Shown here in pieces: positions 11,524 through 23,760 of a stretch of 64,000 bases of DNA. The stretch's first letter is position 1. Each line of letters begins with the position of its first letter. Origin of the DNA: Phycomyces blakesleeanus NRRL 1555(-) (lineage: Eukaryota > Mucoromycota > Mucoromycetes > Mucorales > Phycomycetaceae); the NCBI RefSeq assembly GCF_001638985.1, contig NW_017265140.1, positions 558,001 to 622,000 on the forward strand, given 5' to 3'. The notes under the pieces were generated by a model. That model had not been told where the DNA came from, made no database searches, and was given only the letters and a program-made list of their open reading frames with translations. The translations under genes were made by a program, and so were the position numbers.

Positions 11524-14340
11524 ATGATGGGCAGCACTTCAATAGCCCTCCCGCTCGATACCGACCCTGCCCTCGACCTGATGCACCAAAAACCAAAAAG
11601 CCCCATCTCAGACTCAGCAAATATCCTCTCTATAATCAAAGAGCAAGCCAATGAAGACGAAGACCCCGAAAAGAACCGTGTGGCCTACGAGAACATGTCT
11701 TGCGACGAAATGGCTAAGCGTATGGCAGACAGCTACAGGCAATTATCAGAGATGCTCGGTACCACAATCGCCACTCCCTCAACCGTGTCTGAGAAGAGCG
11801 ACACACGCGATTACGACTTCCCGGAACTCACCGATGAAGAAACCGAAGAGGGAATTCTGTCAGATCCAGCTGAAGAAGCCGCCAAGAAACTCAAGATGAC
11901 GAAGCTATTCACCAAAGCCGCATCTAACGGTAACGCTGACAAGGTCCGCAAGCTTCTTCAGGACGACAAGACCAAGGCTTTAATCGACATTGATGCCAAA
12001 GACGAAGATGGCACCACTCCGCTAATCTACGCTGTCTGCTTTGGCAAAGCCGAGATTGCTCAGCTGTTGCTTGCAGCGGGTGCCAAAATTGATATTCAGG
12101 ATGCATGTAAGTTTTGTTGTTAGGTAAATAGACCACAAATCTGACACATCAACACTATGCATTCCAGTCGGTTGGTCCGCTCTCATGTGGGCAACAAACA
12201 ACAATCACGAAGGTTTGGTTAAAATCCTACTCGAACACGGCGCTTCCTCCCAGACCAAATCTGCCAAGGGTCGTACCGTCTTTGACTTCCTCAACACCGA
12301 AAACCAAAAGATTGTCGAAATCCTCACCACAAACCCCCGAGACAGCATATCATCTACTTCTAGCATTGCCGGTCGTACCCCTGGAAGTGTCTCCTCTACC
12401 TCTTCCAATGCCGGAGACTGCGACTTCTATTATCAGTCTACAGTAGAGGGCTATGATACATTTATGGAAGAAGAAGCAAATCGTCATCAGAAACTAATCG
12501 AAACCGCCATGACTCTTGTCGGCGGAAACGACGTCGACAAATACAAAAACAACAAGGGGTATCATGATTTTGAAAACGACGAAGACGACGATGATGATGA
12601 CGACGAAGATTTTGAATTTAATGAGGACGACGACGAAAACTATGAGGACAATGAGTTCCATTGGGACCGCTGCATGCCTGACCAGATGTTCGTTTTTGCT
12701 GCCGATGACCTTGATTACATTCTTGATACCGTTATCACCAACTTCCAGTTACCAGTCAAAACAAAACAGGAAATCTGTGTACCTGCAAATGTTGCCTTCT
12801 TGAGCGCACGTTTTGCCCACTACTTCTCAAGCGATGAATTACTCCATCAAGTCCTTAAGGGCGCCCTTGACCGCATGAGTAAAGCCGTCAAGGTATGAAA
12901 GCCCACTTTGTGGCTGAAATTAATCCAAATACCTGTTTATTTGTGTTTTATTTGCCTTGTATTGATCGCAACACATGGTGTTATTGGCCGATATTGATTT
13001 GATTTATTAATTTTGCTTTTGTGTATCACAATTAGGCCAATTCTCGCAATGTCCATGTGCTTGCATTTTGGATAACCAATTTTACCCAGGCACTCTATTA
13101 CCTTAAGAAGGATTGCGGGCTAGTCGTAGCCACGGCAGAACATCAACTGCGCCTATCAGAGCTAGTCCTTGAAACATATTTGATGATTATAAACGATACC
13201 GAACGACGTCTAGCAAAGGTCATCGTGCCAGCCATGCTGGAACACGAGCAGATCCCAGGCATGGAGGACGTCGATTTTGCAGATGACTGGCAACGCTTCT
13301 TCAGGCGCACCAGCAGACGTTCAGTGGGTGTACCTCCAGATGGTGGTCTGGCAGTACAGATGAAGCGCAATACCACACCAGACGAAGCAGGGCACAATAT
13401 TTCGCCGCAGTCAATCACTAGTCTCTTGGATTCGATTCTGTTCGTCTTTGATTCGTACAACGTCCACCCGACCATTATAATTCAGGCCCTCGCCCAGTTT
13501 TTCCACTACATGTCCTGTGAAATGTTCAACCGGATCCTAACCACCAAGAAACTCCTTTGCCGCTCCAAGGCCATGCAGATCCGTCTTAATTTGTCTCAAC
13601 TGGAAGACTGGATCCGTGCCAAACAGTTGCCCTCCAGTCTTGCTTCTTATCTCAACCCAACCATCCAATTATTGCAGCTGTTACAATGTCTTACTCAGCT
13701 TGGCGACCTCCCAAATTTTATTAGTACAGTTCAGACATTCGATGTCGTCAATTCACTCCAAATCAAGCGTTGTCTTATTAATTATCGCTACGAAGTCAAC
13801 GAAGCTCGTCTACCAGAAGACGTCGAGCGTTATGCCATTCAAGTTGCTGAAGATAGCATTCGCTACAAGCAGGCCCGTCGACAATCTCGACAGTCTATGG
13901 ACGCTAACCGCAAATCCGGTATACCCCTATCACGTGCTCAGAGTGTATCTCTTCAACGCAAGCCTTCTCGCCGAGACAGTGTCTCTAGTTTTGTCGGCTC
14001 TCTTATGTCCAGCGTTGGAATTTCTTCATCTATTTCCCTCCCCCCTACCCCCACAACCACCGAATACAACATTCCTTTAAGTGCCAAAACACCTGCAGAC
14101 TCTAACTCAAAAGAAAAAGAAAAAGAAGAAGAAGAAGAAGAAGGGGAGGAAGAAGACACAAAAGAAATCAAAGACTCTCGGTTCATGCTGCCTTTCTCTG
14201 TGCCTACTACTGCACATATGGTTGCTGTTCACAGCTGGGCATCTGAGCCAGAAGAGGCAAGACGTGATAAGGAACTCCAGGCCGTGCCGGTCATACCTGA
14301 GGAGTGGATGGACAAGCTAGACAAGGGCAGTCTAGATTAA
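11524..14340 (+). CDS. Ankyrin-repeat and DIL-domain protein
   Basis: Three exons (11524-12106, 12168-12892, 13036-14340) give about 870 residues. The first ATG is chosen; a second follows immediately. Ankyrin repeats occupy about residues 126-240 (motifs DGTTPLIYAVCFGKAEIAQL and GWSALMWATNNNHEGLVKIL, the latter spanning the first splice). An acidic Asp/Glu linker follows at about 330-360. A DIL (dilute) domain lies at about 420-680, recognised by the conserved segment FNRILTTKKLLCRSKAMQIR followed by NLSQLEDWIR. The tail is Ser-rich and then Lys/Glu-rich. DIL domains are best known from the cargo-binding tail of class V myosin. Stand-alone ankyrin-DIL proteins occur in fungi but I cannot state their exact role; a cargo or membrane adaptor is inferred. 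Confidence 0.85.
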
Positions 14341-14545
14341 CCATCTTTCTCTTTCTTTTTCTATTCTACTTTATTTTATTCTTTGCTTTTATTCTATTTT
14401 ATTTTATTTTATCTTATCTTATTCTATCTTATATTCTAATATCCTATATCATGTTTACTAACCTCCTCCCTTTTCCTACGCCATGTCACTACTCTACATG
14501 TGGGTGTCTTTCACGCCAATCTCTCTCTCTCACGCACATACACAA

Positions 14546-14576
<31 letters not shown>

Positions 14577-15866
14577 TACACACACACATATATACTCTCA
14601 CAACCACTTGTTATTTCTCTATTCCATCTTATCTAACTATATATTATGTAAATTACTCTCCTTTATGCCTTCCAAAAAAAAATGATCAAAGACAATAAAA
14701 AAACTTCAAATCCATACATTGCATTGCTTGAATAATTAAGAAAAAGGACTGTATACAGCACTAAATAAAGAACTTTAGTCTTGTTTTAACAGCGTGTCTT
14801 GAGTATGCAAGAAAAACTGAATTTTATAAATCAGTATTAGATAAATAAGCTCATCGATATTTTCATTATTATTTTTTATAGAAAATCACAAAAATCCGTG
14901 GTTTTTATTTTTGGCGTCGATCCCTTCGGAGTATCACCAGTCATTTTACAGCTCAAAGACACAGTAGATAAATAAAAGGGTAAAGTAACCCAGCTCACCC
15001 ACAATTATATAGTTTCAAAAGAAGTGATTATCCAAGACTTTACATAATGAACAGAATTTTAGACCAAGTCGTATTGTAATTGAGACATATTTTGCAGTAG
15101 AGAAAAAGAAATTGTGCTCGGAGGACTTCAGATACAAAGAAAATATAAAGTCGGAAACAGTTTTTATTTGAAGCTTCAGAAATACATCAATAAAAATCTA
15201 CTAAAAATTATAGCAATATATATATATATATACACAAAAATACTTTCTTCCCGACTATTCGGTCCATATTTGTGGTGTATTATGAATCGGTAACCTAACC
15301 AACACTACATTAATGCAACTGTCATGTAATTTAGTAAACTGTGATGCTATCCGGGACGGACAACCATTCAGTTCGATCGGGGCTGAAGGGCTGGGCCCAG
15401 GAAGCTCACAAGAGCACATTGCAGAACATAGTTTTATTATAGAGCCGTACACTCATAATAACATTGTACACACCAAATGAATAAAATAACCCACTTTTCT
15501 GTTAAATTTATAATTGTCGCAGAGAGCATATGTCGCTCTGGCCATTACTTGTTGTTTGACTCATTAAAAGAAACCCTTTGGTACAAGTATCTTGTACCTT
15601 TCTGTGGCAACCTCTCCCCACCTCATCCCCAATATCCCCTCTTACTCGTCCGCATATCTCCCCACCCACTCGGCGGATCTAAAGGTTCATACCGCTCAAT
15701 ATACTGTATTTTCAAATTGACTGTAGTTCAAATGCTTTATTTTTCGGATGAACTTAGCAGTCCTCGTGTGACAGCAAAAAGCTTCCCGCCACAATTTGCA
15801 ATTTTTTGTTGTTTGAAGGTATAATCATCAGAAAGCGATCCATTCCATCCCCTTCTCATTTCCACA
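14341..15866. other. Intergenic region, no gene seen
   Basis: A 1.5-kb spacer starting with a T-rich 3' UTR-like tract (14341-14460), then a CA microsatellite (about 14530-14590), then unremarkable AT-rich sequence. A more GC-rich patch at 15330-15420 and another at 15600-15690 show no RNA gene or coding signal that I can defend. The last 200 bp must hold the SURF6 promoter. Confidence 0.5.
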
Positions 15867-17516
15867 ATGGCCAACCAACAGTTGCTGGAAACGCTCCCCG
15901 TAAGTATCTAATCAACACATTAAGAGCACCAAGCTAATCTTCCTAATTTTACAGGAGCGTATGACAGCACATGCACAGCTTTTTGACAGCTTGTTGCACC
16001 TCATACCCGCCAAATTTTATGTGACGGAAAAAAACGACGATCCCGTAAGAATCGATTCATTTTTGAATGAAACAATAGAATCAGATTACTTGGATCCTTC
16101 AACTCATTCTCGATTTCATATATAGACCGGATCTAAGTTTATGCATAACAAGCGGAAAAAGGCCCCTAAACAGGTCATCAAAGAAGCAACTAAAAAAGCA
16201 AAGAAAGCAAAGGTACATACAACACTATTATTAGAATATATATATAACTATATGAAAAACTGTACTCGGATAATAACACAATTATCTTAAACGATTTAGC
16301 TTGACCCCGAAAACAAAAAGTCAATAGCAGAAATCCAACAAGAAAAGGCTGCACAGTTGAAAGAAGAAGAAGAAGAAGACGCTGAAGCAGAAGAGGGAAT
16401 TGATAGCGAAGACGATAGCGAGCCTGAAGAAGATAACGAAGAACCTAAGAAGGTTCATCTTGGAAACTCTAAATTCAGCGGTCTTGGAGATGATGAGGAA
16501 GAAGAGAGTGTATCTATTACTGCTACTACTGAGGCAATTGGTAAGGGTTGCTACATTGAACTTGGACGAGAAATTAGAACATTCTGTTAATAATTATGAT
16601 TCAAATTTCAGTACCCGTACAGCCTATGCAGCAAGGAAGTATTTCTGATCTTCGTGACCGTCTCCAGGAACGTATTGCTTCTATGCGCCAGAAGCGTCAC
16701 GCACCTGGCACAGAGAACGCAAAGGCTCGCAGTCGTCAGGACGTACTCGCGGCACGATTAAAAAAGAAGGAAGATAGAAAGAAGGCCTTGAAAGCACAAA
16801 AGGAGAAGGGTGGTAAGGCTACCTCTGAAGAACTCGTCAAGGATCCTACTTACTCAAAGGTAAAAGAAAAATGAAAAGCAATTGAGTATAATACGACATT
16901 TATTAAATTAATATGACACTTCTATATCTATTTGTTTATCTAGCCATCTGCTGCCAGTCGTCCCTCTGCTGACTCAATTAAGATGGACGGTGATCTTTAC
17001 TTTGGAAAATTGGATGTTGGAAACGAGCAAAAGAAGAAAAAGGGCCCATCTGATGCCAAGACTCAGCTGAAGAAGGTTGAGGCTAAGCAGGAAAAGCTCG
17101 AGAAGCTCAAGGCAGAAGATAAGGAGAAGGCTGCTGCTATGGAAGAAAAAGAAGACTGGCAAAAGGCTATTGCCATGGCCCAGGGTGAGAAATTCAAGGA
17201 CGATGTTAAGCTGTTGAAGAAGACCATTAAGCGTGAAGAGAAGCAAAAGTCTAAGAGTGCCGAAAAGTGGAACGAACGTCTCGATAAGGTCAAGAGAGAT
17301 GAACAGTACAAGGTTAAGAAGAGAAACGAAAACCTTCAGAAGCACATTGATTTCAAGACTAGCAAACACAAGGGTGGTAAGAAAGACAAGGGCAAGTCCA
17401 AGTCCAAGTCTAGTGACAACAAAGGTGGAAAGGGAGGCAAGGGAGGCAAGGCACGGCCTGGCTTCGAAGGTGGAAAGCGCAGTAAAGACGGCAAGGTTAC
17501 CAAGGGAAAGAAGTAG
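15867..17516 (+). CDS. SURF6/Rrp14 ribosome biogenesis protein
   Basis: Six exons (15867-15899, 15955-16044, 16126-16212, 16300-16540, 16612-16859, 16944-17516) keep frame and give about 423 residues. The N-terminus has the family's opening pattern, including HAQLFDSLLHLIPAKFYV. The middle is acidic and coiled. The core SURF6 region contains LRDRLQERIASMRQKRHA, then GDLYFGKLDV and long Lys/Glu-rich helices with EKWNERLDKVKRDEQYKVKK. The C-terminus is Gly/Lys-rich, typical of nucleolar proteins. In yeast the homologue Rrp14 acts in the nucleolus in early 60S and 40S pre-ribosome assembly. Very short first exons are plausible for this fungus. Its stop lies 212 bp before the next gene. Confidence 0.92.
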
Positions 17517-17727
17517 AATGATTTCATCCAATAAATACATCAACAAACATCACTTTCAACATCTCGATTCCATTGTGACCTTCTTTTTCTCATTTTACCC
17601 CACATTTCAACCCCATGTTTTCCTTTTTCTCCTTCAAAACTACAAATTCACACACATACATACACATATTTACAAGAATTACAATAAAAGATTGCGACAA
17701 GTTAAATCCAGTACAACCATACATACA

Positions 17728-19575
17728 ATGGCCCAAATCATCCTTGGACCTCACAATGGAATCTCTATCAATGGAACTCGACCTCGCAGACCAAAGACAC
17801 GCAAATTACTTACAACAGAGAGCAAACTGACTAATGAATTTCAGCTTGTTCCAATGCCCATAATCCATCCTATCCAAATCTTAAGCTTATTTCCTGGAGA
17901 AGATTGGCAAATTGAATGCACAGAAGGCGACCAGTACAACATCACTCTAAAAAATGTAGATTCAATGGTCAAATTTCTTGCTGTACTTGACCAATGGGCT
18001 CAAACAACATCCCTTCCGCAATCCATCCCCTCAACAAATATCTCTGTCGCAAAAAATTCTCTTCAGTATAATCCAGCCGCCTTCCCATATATAAACTTTC
18101 ACAGCGAACTTTATGTTAAGACTGCTTGGAAACCGACTATGGAATGGGCGAACTTTGACGCCATGCTTTTGACCCTCTTGGACGACTGTGTACACTATTA
18201 TATTGACTGTATGAACCATTACTATCCAGTTATACCCAAGCAACAACTTATTCAATGGTATGCATCTCTTGATGATCCTGCTAGTGATCCACTTGCACTA
18301 AGCATTGCAACGTTTTGGGTACGACATGTACTCATTCATCATCCTCCGGCCCCTTTGCGACATCTTAACGAAAAAACAATTCCAGACACCGTTCAAGCCA
18401 AACTAGCATCCTTGGCACGAGAAGCACTGTCAAATTGCTTTGACATTCCACATACACACCATATCCTTGCATTATGTCTATTAAACATGACTACTGTAAT
18501 TCCCATATCACAAAAGGCATTATATCATACAGTAGCTGTTCGGATGGCTCTTGCACTTGGTATAAGTCCATTGGTATGGGATCAGACGGCTATATATAAC
18601 GATAAAAATGTGCTAGACAACCGACTCTGGTGGTACTTATACCAGATCGATCACTTTCTACATGAATCTGGTGCAATATCATGCTCAATGCTTCAACCGC
18701 AATCTGACAATCATGAAGATCTGGCAAGACTACAGCGCCCTGGTCCCTGCTCGCTGGACGAGCTGGAAGAACAAACTGGTGTAGTAGTATGGAGTAACGT
18801 TCTCAAGGTGTGGCTACTACGCCGTCGTTTGGTGCTTGAGTTAGAAAGGGCAAACATGGAAGATCCGGTACACTTGAAACATTTATTAGATAAGGTTGTC
18901 GACGCTATTGGTACCTGGGCATCTGAGTTGCCCGCTTATCTCAAACCGGGGGCCTTTCTCGATACTCCTGGAGGTCCACTAGCTGAACAGTGCTACTCAA
19001 TCTCTATGGAAAGATGTACGAACCTTGCTCTTTTGCTACATCGCTTCCTACCTCTTGATGGAACTACCCTCAATCCACTTCAACGCCAAGCAATTATGAT
19101 GATGATTGATGGCTCTATTGAGCTTATAAGCTTACGGCTCGCTGTTCTTCAGTTCGCTCCATGTCAAACTTGGCCAGGTGATCTCAGGCGCTCTGTTGAG
19201 CTGCTGGTACAGAGTCTTAAATACAACGACTCTGCTATCACTGCTCGATGTAAGCTTGGTCTTATGCGAGCTCTTCGAATTCTAAGATCTATGGCTGAAG
19301 TAAGATGGGAGGATGATATTTGTATTGAAATGATTGCCAAGATTGAGAAAATCATTATCCCCTCTGGAACTTGCTCTAAAGGGAAACTAATAATGGATAG
19401 CTCACCTGAAATTGCTTCAAGAAGTATCAAGATTTCAAATAACCTATACGAAGGTGTCATGATGTTTGATCGCGACCTTCAGCCAAGAGCACAATATTAC
19501 AACCCAACACCCACCGATGGATCAGGAAATTTCACATTTATTGAAGATCCTGCCCAAAATTTCTCTGCAACATAA
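17728..19575 (+). CDS. Fungal-specific transcription factor domain protein lacking a zinc cluster
   Basis: A single uninterrupted frame of 615 residues from the ATG at 17728. Signature of the Fungal_trans domain (middle homology region) begins at about residue 150-200: YYIDCMNHYYPVIPKQQLIQ, then VAVRMALALGISPLVWD and NRLWWYLYQIDHFLHE, matching the usual R-x-A-x-x-L-G-L and RR-x-W-W-x-x-Y-x-x-D pattern. No six-cysteine cluster is visible in the N-terminal 130 residues, which instead hold a short basic segment (RPRRPKTRK) near residue 18. Members normally have an N-terminal Zn2Cys6 DNA-binding cluster. It may be a cofactor-type member, bind DNA through the basic segment, or have lost the cluster. 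Polyadenylation-like AATAAA motifs occur just after the stop. Confidence 0.75.
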   Translation: MAQIILGPHNGISINGTRPRRPKTRKLLTTESKLTNEFQLVPMPIIHPIQILSLFPGEDWQIECTEGDQYNITLKNVDSMVKFLAVLDQWAQTTSLPQSIPSTNISVAKNSLQYNPAAFPYINFHSELYVKTAWKPTMEWANFDAMLLTLLDDCVHYYIDCMNHYYPVIPKQQLIQWYASLDDPASDPLALSIATFWVRHVLIHHPPAPLRHLNEKTIPDTVQAKLASLAREALSNCFDIPHTHHILALCLLNMTTVIPISQKALYHTVAVRMALALGISPLVWDQTAIYNDKNVLDNRLWWYLYQIDHFLHESGAISCSMLQPQSDNHEDLARLQRPGPCSLDELEEQTGVVVWSNVLKVWLLRRRLVLELERANMEDPVHLKHLLDKVVDAIGTWASELPAYLKPGAFLDTPGGPLAEQCYSISMERCTNLALLLHRFLPLDGTTLNPLQRQAIMMMIDGSIELISLRLAVLQFAPCQTWPGDLRRSVELLVQSLKYNDSAITARCKLGLMRALRILRSMAEVRWEDDICIEMIAKIEKIIIPSGTCSKGKLIMDSSPEIASRSIKISNNLYEGVMMFDRDLQPRAQYYNPTPTDGSGNFTFIEDPAQNFSAT

Positions 19576-19956
19576 AAGCCATGTAAATATTTATAATAAA
19601 CTTGTAATATTATCTGTACAAATAAAGAAACATAAATTATTGAACCTTAAAAAAAATCTAATACGCCTTTCGTGAGAAGTGGTGAAACCGTTAATTCTTT
19701 CTTTCCTTGGCTGAGTTGAAGTCCAAGAGTAACTGTACAAAAAAGGATGCTAGTTTGCGGGGATCTTGTCTCCACCAATCGGCCTATTCCATCTTAGCAC
19801 TAAATAAGGCGATCGGTTAAGTCGAGAGATTTCCTACCTTCCTAATATGCTCTCACATTCCTTATTTAATTTATTGGCAAGTAGCAAGTAATACCGGATT
19901 ATGGTCAATAAAATTATGTGTATTAAACTCTTGAGAAATATTTTGGAAGAAGGACA

Positions 19957-19970
19957 TCTATATAAATAGA
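19957..19970 (+). promoter_or_regulatory. TATA box of the dehydrogenase gene
   Basis: The sequence CTATATAAATAGAGG lies about 110 bp before the ATG at 20074 and fits a TATA box well. A CCAAT-containing stretch is present near 19775-19785. Assignment is by position and consensus only. Confidence 0.5.
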
Positions 19971-20015
19971 GGGACAATTGTTCCAAACTTTCCTTTTTCT
20001 TCCTCCATTATACGT

Positions 20016-20054
<39 letters not shown>

Positions 20055-20073
20055 TTCTATTGCCACTATCATT

Positions 20074-21184
20074 ATGTCACTCTCCTCTGATATGTCCGTT
20101 GCCAGTTGGCAAAAGCTTGGCTCTATTGACATCATCCAAAAGAAGGTTCCCGCTATTAAGGCAGGCGAAGTTCTGGTCAAGGTAGCAGCTTCTGGTATTT
20201 GTGGTGAGTTCTTTTGTTGTTGTTTTTGTCTTAGACGTCTTCTACTATAAGAATAATAAGAAGCACAAAGTACTTATGCTCTTCAAAGGCACTGATCTTC
20301 ACATATGTCGCGGTGAGACACCCCATGCATCCCAAAAGGTGGTCATTGGACACGAATTTTCTGGGAATATTGTGGCCGTTCATGAACAATCCAAGACTAG
20401 TCTTTCTGTTGGAGATCTGGTATCAATTGACCCTAACGTTCCATGCAACGCGTGTTCTTTCTGTCGTAACAAGAAGTACCATCTCTGCAATGACTTGTTT
20501 TGTATCGGGGTTACGGTTGATGGTGGTATGTCCGAATACGTCGCTGTTCCTATCACAGCTGTATATTCCGTCCCTTCCCATGTTACCCCAGAAGTAGCAT
20601 GTTTGGCCGAGCCTCTTTCATGCGTAGTACATGCTGTGGACATGGGCGAAATCAAGAGTGGTGATCGTGTGCTTATTATTGGAGCTGGTCCAATTGGTAT
20701 GATGGCTTTGGCACTATGCTCAACTGGTGGGGCCCATGTAACGATCATTGAACCAAACGAGATGCGTAGAAAAATGGCTACTTCTATTTTCAAGGCCAAT
20801 GTTGCGGTTGCTCCTGGTGCGTTGGTTCCTGGTGATGGTGCTAAGGGTGAAGGTTACGATGTTGTGTTTGAGTGTGTGGGAAGACCGGAGACCATGAGCC
20901 AGGCTGTCCAGTTTGCCAAGGCCGGAGGAACTGTCGTATGGGTTGGAGTGGCCAAAACAGATGCTCGCGTTTCAGTATCTCCCTTTGATGTTTACCGAAA
21001 AGAACTCACTATTCGGTCAACTTATACAAACCCTTTTGGTATGGATAGGGCTGTCAAGATTCTTGCAGATGAAAAGGTAGACTGGAGCTCCCTTGTCACA
21101 CATTCCTTTCCCCTCCGGGATTTTGATGAAGCTTGGAAAGTGTTCCTGACTGGCACAGGACTCAAAGTCTGTATCAAGCCTTAG
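20074..21184 (+). CDS. Zinc-dependent medium-chain alcohol/polyol dehydrogenase
   Basis: Two exons (20074-20203 and 20289-21184) give 341 residues, the family's usual length. Catalytic zinc ligands are visible: Cys43 just before GTDLHIC and His65-Glu66 in the GHE motif. The structural zinc lobe has the four cysteines at 96, 99, 102 and 110. The Rossmann nucleotide site is GAGPIG, followed about 20 residues later by an acidic Glu, which favours NAD over NADP. Such enzymes oxidise polyols or other secondary alcohols (sorbitol, xylitol, arabinitol, butanediol, threonine); the substrate cannot be fixed from sequence reading. The ATG chosen is the first after a TATA box. It is cytosolic by appearance, with no signal peptide. 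This is the last host protein gene before the transposon island. Confidence 0.88.
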
Positions 21185-22439
21185 ATCTATTTATATGTTA
21201 TATCCACTCTTCTATACTATTGTTTATTATCAGCCTTCAATACTATGTGGTATAAAGTCACCCAGGGATAAGATAAATAGTGGAATCACAAATATAGCTA
21301 GTCAATCTACTTGATACAGTAGCTATCTGATTAGTGCAATTCTAAAAACTCACCCCACCATCAAAATAAGCTACCTACTATTAATAAAAATAATAATGCT
21401 TCAAAATAACTATGATGGCTTGGAAATGATGATATTATCAGTTGACATCAGTTTAGTACTCATTATTTGTCAAAGAAAAAAAATAGTAAAACTCTCTTCT
21501 TTTTTCATGTTTTTATATCACGGCTTTTATACAAAGTCCTTAACAAATATATATATATATATATATACATAAAGCCAAGCATGGATCTTTGTTAAAATAA
21601 AACCTATGAATCTCTCCTAAATACTGGAAAGTTTCAGACCTATCGCTGTTTGGGTTAAATATGAGTGTAAATTATCAAACCTTCTCTCTTTTCCTGACTC
21701 TATTATTACCACTTTCTTTTTCTCATAGTGTGATACAAATATATGCAGTATCTATACGGACGTGTAAAGTAAAGATGTTCACGTTAATTATTGTATTCAA
21801 GATATATTGGCTCTATATTTGTGGATAATAATATAATAGCTATTGGTTGACCAGAACGAAATCCAATTGATATAATACTGGTGATTTTGGTTGAAAGGAT
21901 TTACCAATTAAATTCATTTCATATGTGTTTCTAATTGCAATATTAACTTTGTCATCTTGAGAATTAATAACAGTATTATATATCTTTTCTCTTAAGACAA
22001 ACTGGCTCATTTTTCTCTCAGATATTTCGTATAAATAATAATAATTACTGGGCTAAAACTATCACTCTTATAACTTGGAATAAGTATATGTAACACGTCC
22101 GTATGTATATATTTTATATTCTGTGATTATCATAAACTATATTCATCTACTCTTTAATAATAGGATAGCTGGCTTGAACTTTCTGTTTCATGAGAAAATA
22201 TCAATTATAAATGTTTGCTACGAGCTGAAGGAACACAAAAGAAAATAAACGGGCCCATACTAGTAAAAGGAATTTTTTTTTATTATCCATATCAAGATAG
22301 TAGAAAGAAATGTAGATTTCATATTAATAGTAAAGATATAAAATGTAAAATATAAAGATTAAAAATCTGGACTTTTTAAATGTGCCTGAAAGAAATTTAT
22401 AGCGCAGATGTTTGAAAAGTTAAAGAGCAACATCTTTAT
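21185..22439. other. Gene-free transition into the transposon island
   Basis: AT-rich with TA microsatellite near 21547-21568. The segment ending near 21730 (CTTTTTCTCATAGTG) resembles a CACTA-type right end but no partner was found. An inverted repeat listed separately is inside. No gene is seen. Confidence 0.4.
21754..22104. repeat. Short inverted repeat pair, possible MITE remnant
   Basis: A perfect 12-bp inverted pair, ATACGGACGTGT at 21754-21765 and its complement at 22093-22104, bounds 351 bp of AT-rich noncoding sequence. This is the structure expected of a small non-autonomous DNA transposon. No clear target duplication is visible. Confidence 0.4.
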
Positions 22440-23760
22440 ATACTACATTTTCTGTGCTGCCAATATCCCTTTTTGTAAAATATATGGCTACCCATATGAA
22501 AAAACTGGGTGGCTAAGATAAAAACCAACATTAGGTAACATTCTACTTCGCGCTTTGTTTATTAGCATTGCAAATGCAGCACGGACAAGAAATTTGCAGC
22601 GTGAAAATATAAAGCGCAATTCTCCTGTAATTTCTGGCATATTTAATATTAGAAGGGAGTGTTTTGTTCCGTTGGGTCATTGATCCAATCGTTTTATACT
22701 GATATGTACCATGTGAGACGGAAAACAAACCCCTTTGGTGCCATTACACACGCCAGCTTTGGGATCGATCTCGCGCGTGATCATAAGAGACATATCAACT
22801 TTCAACTTTAGTATATCTAGTAAATTTTTACTGCAAATGAGGAAGTTGTCAAACTCGAATGGGTATCTGGAATTGTCCACATCCGGGTCATTAGAGTATA
22901 TGGCTGTGTCCAAGTAGGTATATACACGGTCGTCTCTAGGAAACATCTTAAGAGCAACTTCATTAATTTGGCTAAGCATATCTGTTATTCTGATAACTGA
23001 ATTTCCGTTATAGTAGCAAGAACATTACTCAACAGAAGATATGTACGAATACATCTTATTGATTAGTTGCCCAAAAAATCCAAATTATATATGCCACTAA
23101 ACAGTAATATACATGATGTGTTCATTCTGAAATTCTCTATTACCAATGACAAAACTTTTTTCAGAAAATTTACATGTGAGCTGCCCACTCTATAAAAGTC
23201 GTGTGCTTTAAGTTAAATGAAGCACTTTTGAGGCACTAATCTAAAATTTTAGACGATGTTCTTCTTTTTATAACGACAAAACTTGTCAAAATTACCACCA
23301 AAAGCAATAACCTTTCCACCAAATGGGATTTGCTCATAAGCATGATCAGCTGTGTCCATTATGTCGCAAAGACAGCAATTAATGATTCAAAGCTATGTCT
23401 ACTTCACATTATAACTTCGACCCAGAGAAATAGCCTTGCTTTCGGAATAATATTGGTGTGAAGGAATCCAAGATATATAATGCAGAAAGATTTGTAGTTT
23501 GTATTTAAAGGTATTTTGAATCTTTTGTGGGCAGTTCTTCCACTTAGCAAGAGGATTATGGCAATTTGTTCTTGCAATCTAATATGACTTATGAGTTCCT
23601 TAAAAAGCAAGGATTTTTCTGTTGCGACTAGGACTACCAACGAAGAATAGTGCTTGCTTGTTCAATTTCTTGCATGTTTATGAATGTAACGATCGCACTA
23701 TAAGCGGCTTTTTGTTCTGCATTCAGCATTTTTTTTGTTTTCTTCAAGAATTCTTTGCTT
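22440..23760 (-). pseudogene. Decayed Helitron-type Pif1 helicase
   Basis: Several conserved Pif1/Helitron helicase blocks lie in the correct order on the minus strand but in different frames with stops. From high to low coordinates: an LNAEQKAAYSAI-like opening with FFVGS (near 23640-23720, the expected Walker A region, degraded); LLLSGRTAHKRFKIPLN (near 23490-23550); a PFGGKVIAFGGNF block (near 23290-23340); YPFEFDNF and DPKAGVCNGTKGV (22735-22870); FSRCKFLVRAAFAMLINKAR (about 22555-22610); and LPNVGFYL (near 22520). In Helitron elements this helicase sits C-terminal to a Rep nuclease for rolling-circle transposition. The Rep part and element ends were not found, so this is a fossil fragment. 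Confidence 0.75.

Noticed and set aside
12516..12803. Met/Thr-rich frame inside the ankyrin-DIL gene
   Set aside because: Shadow of the Asp/Glu-rich linker in another frame.
15330..15430. GC-richer patch considered as a 5S rRNA or other structured RNA
   Set aside because: It does not match 5S landmarks and no stable conserved fold was evident by eye.
15255..15824. Two open frames upstream of SURF6
   Set aside because: No motif, no splice logic and no codon pattern; likely chance.
21700..21735. Possible CACTA right end (CTTTTTCTCATAGTG)
   Set aside because: No matching left end or target duplication found; mentioned only as a resemblance.
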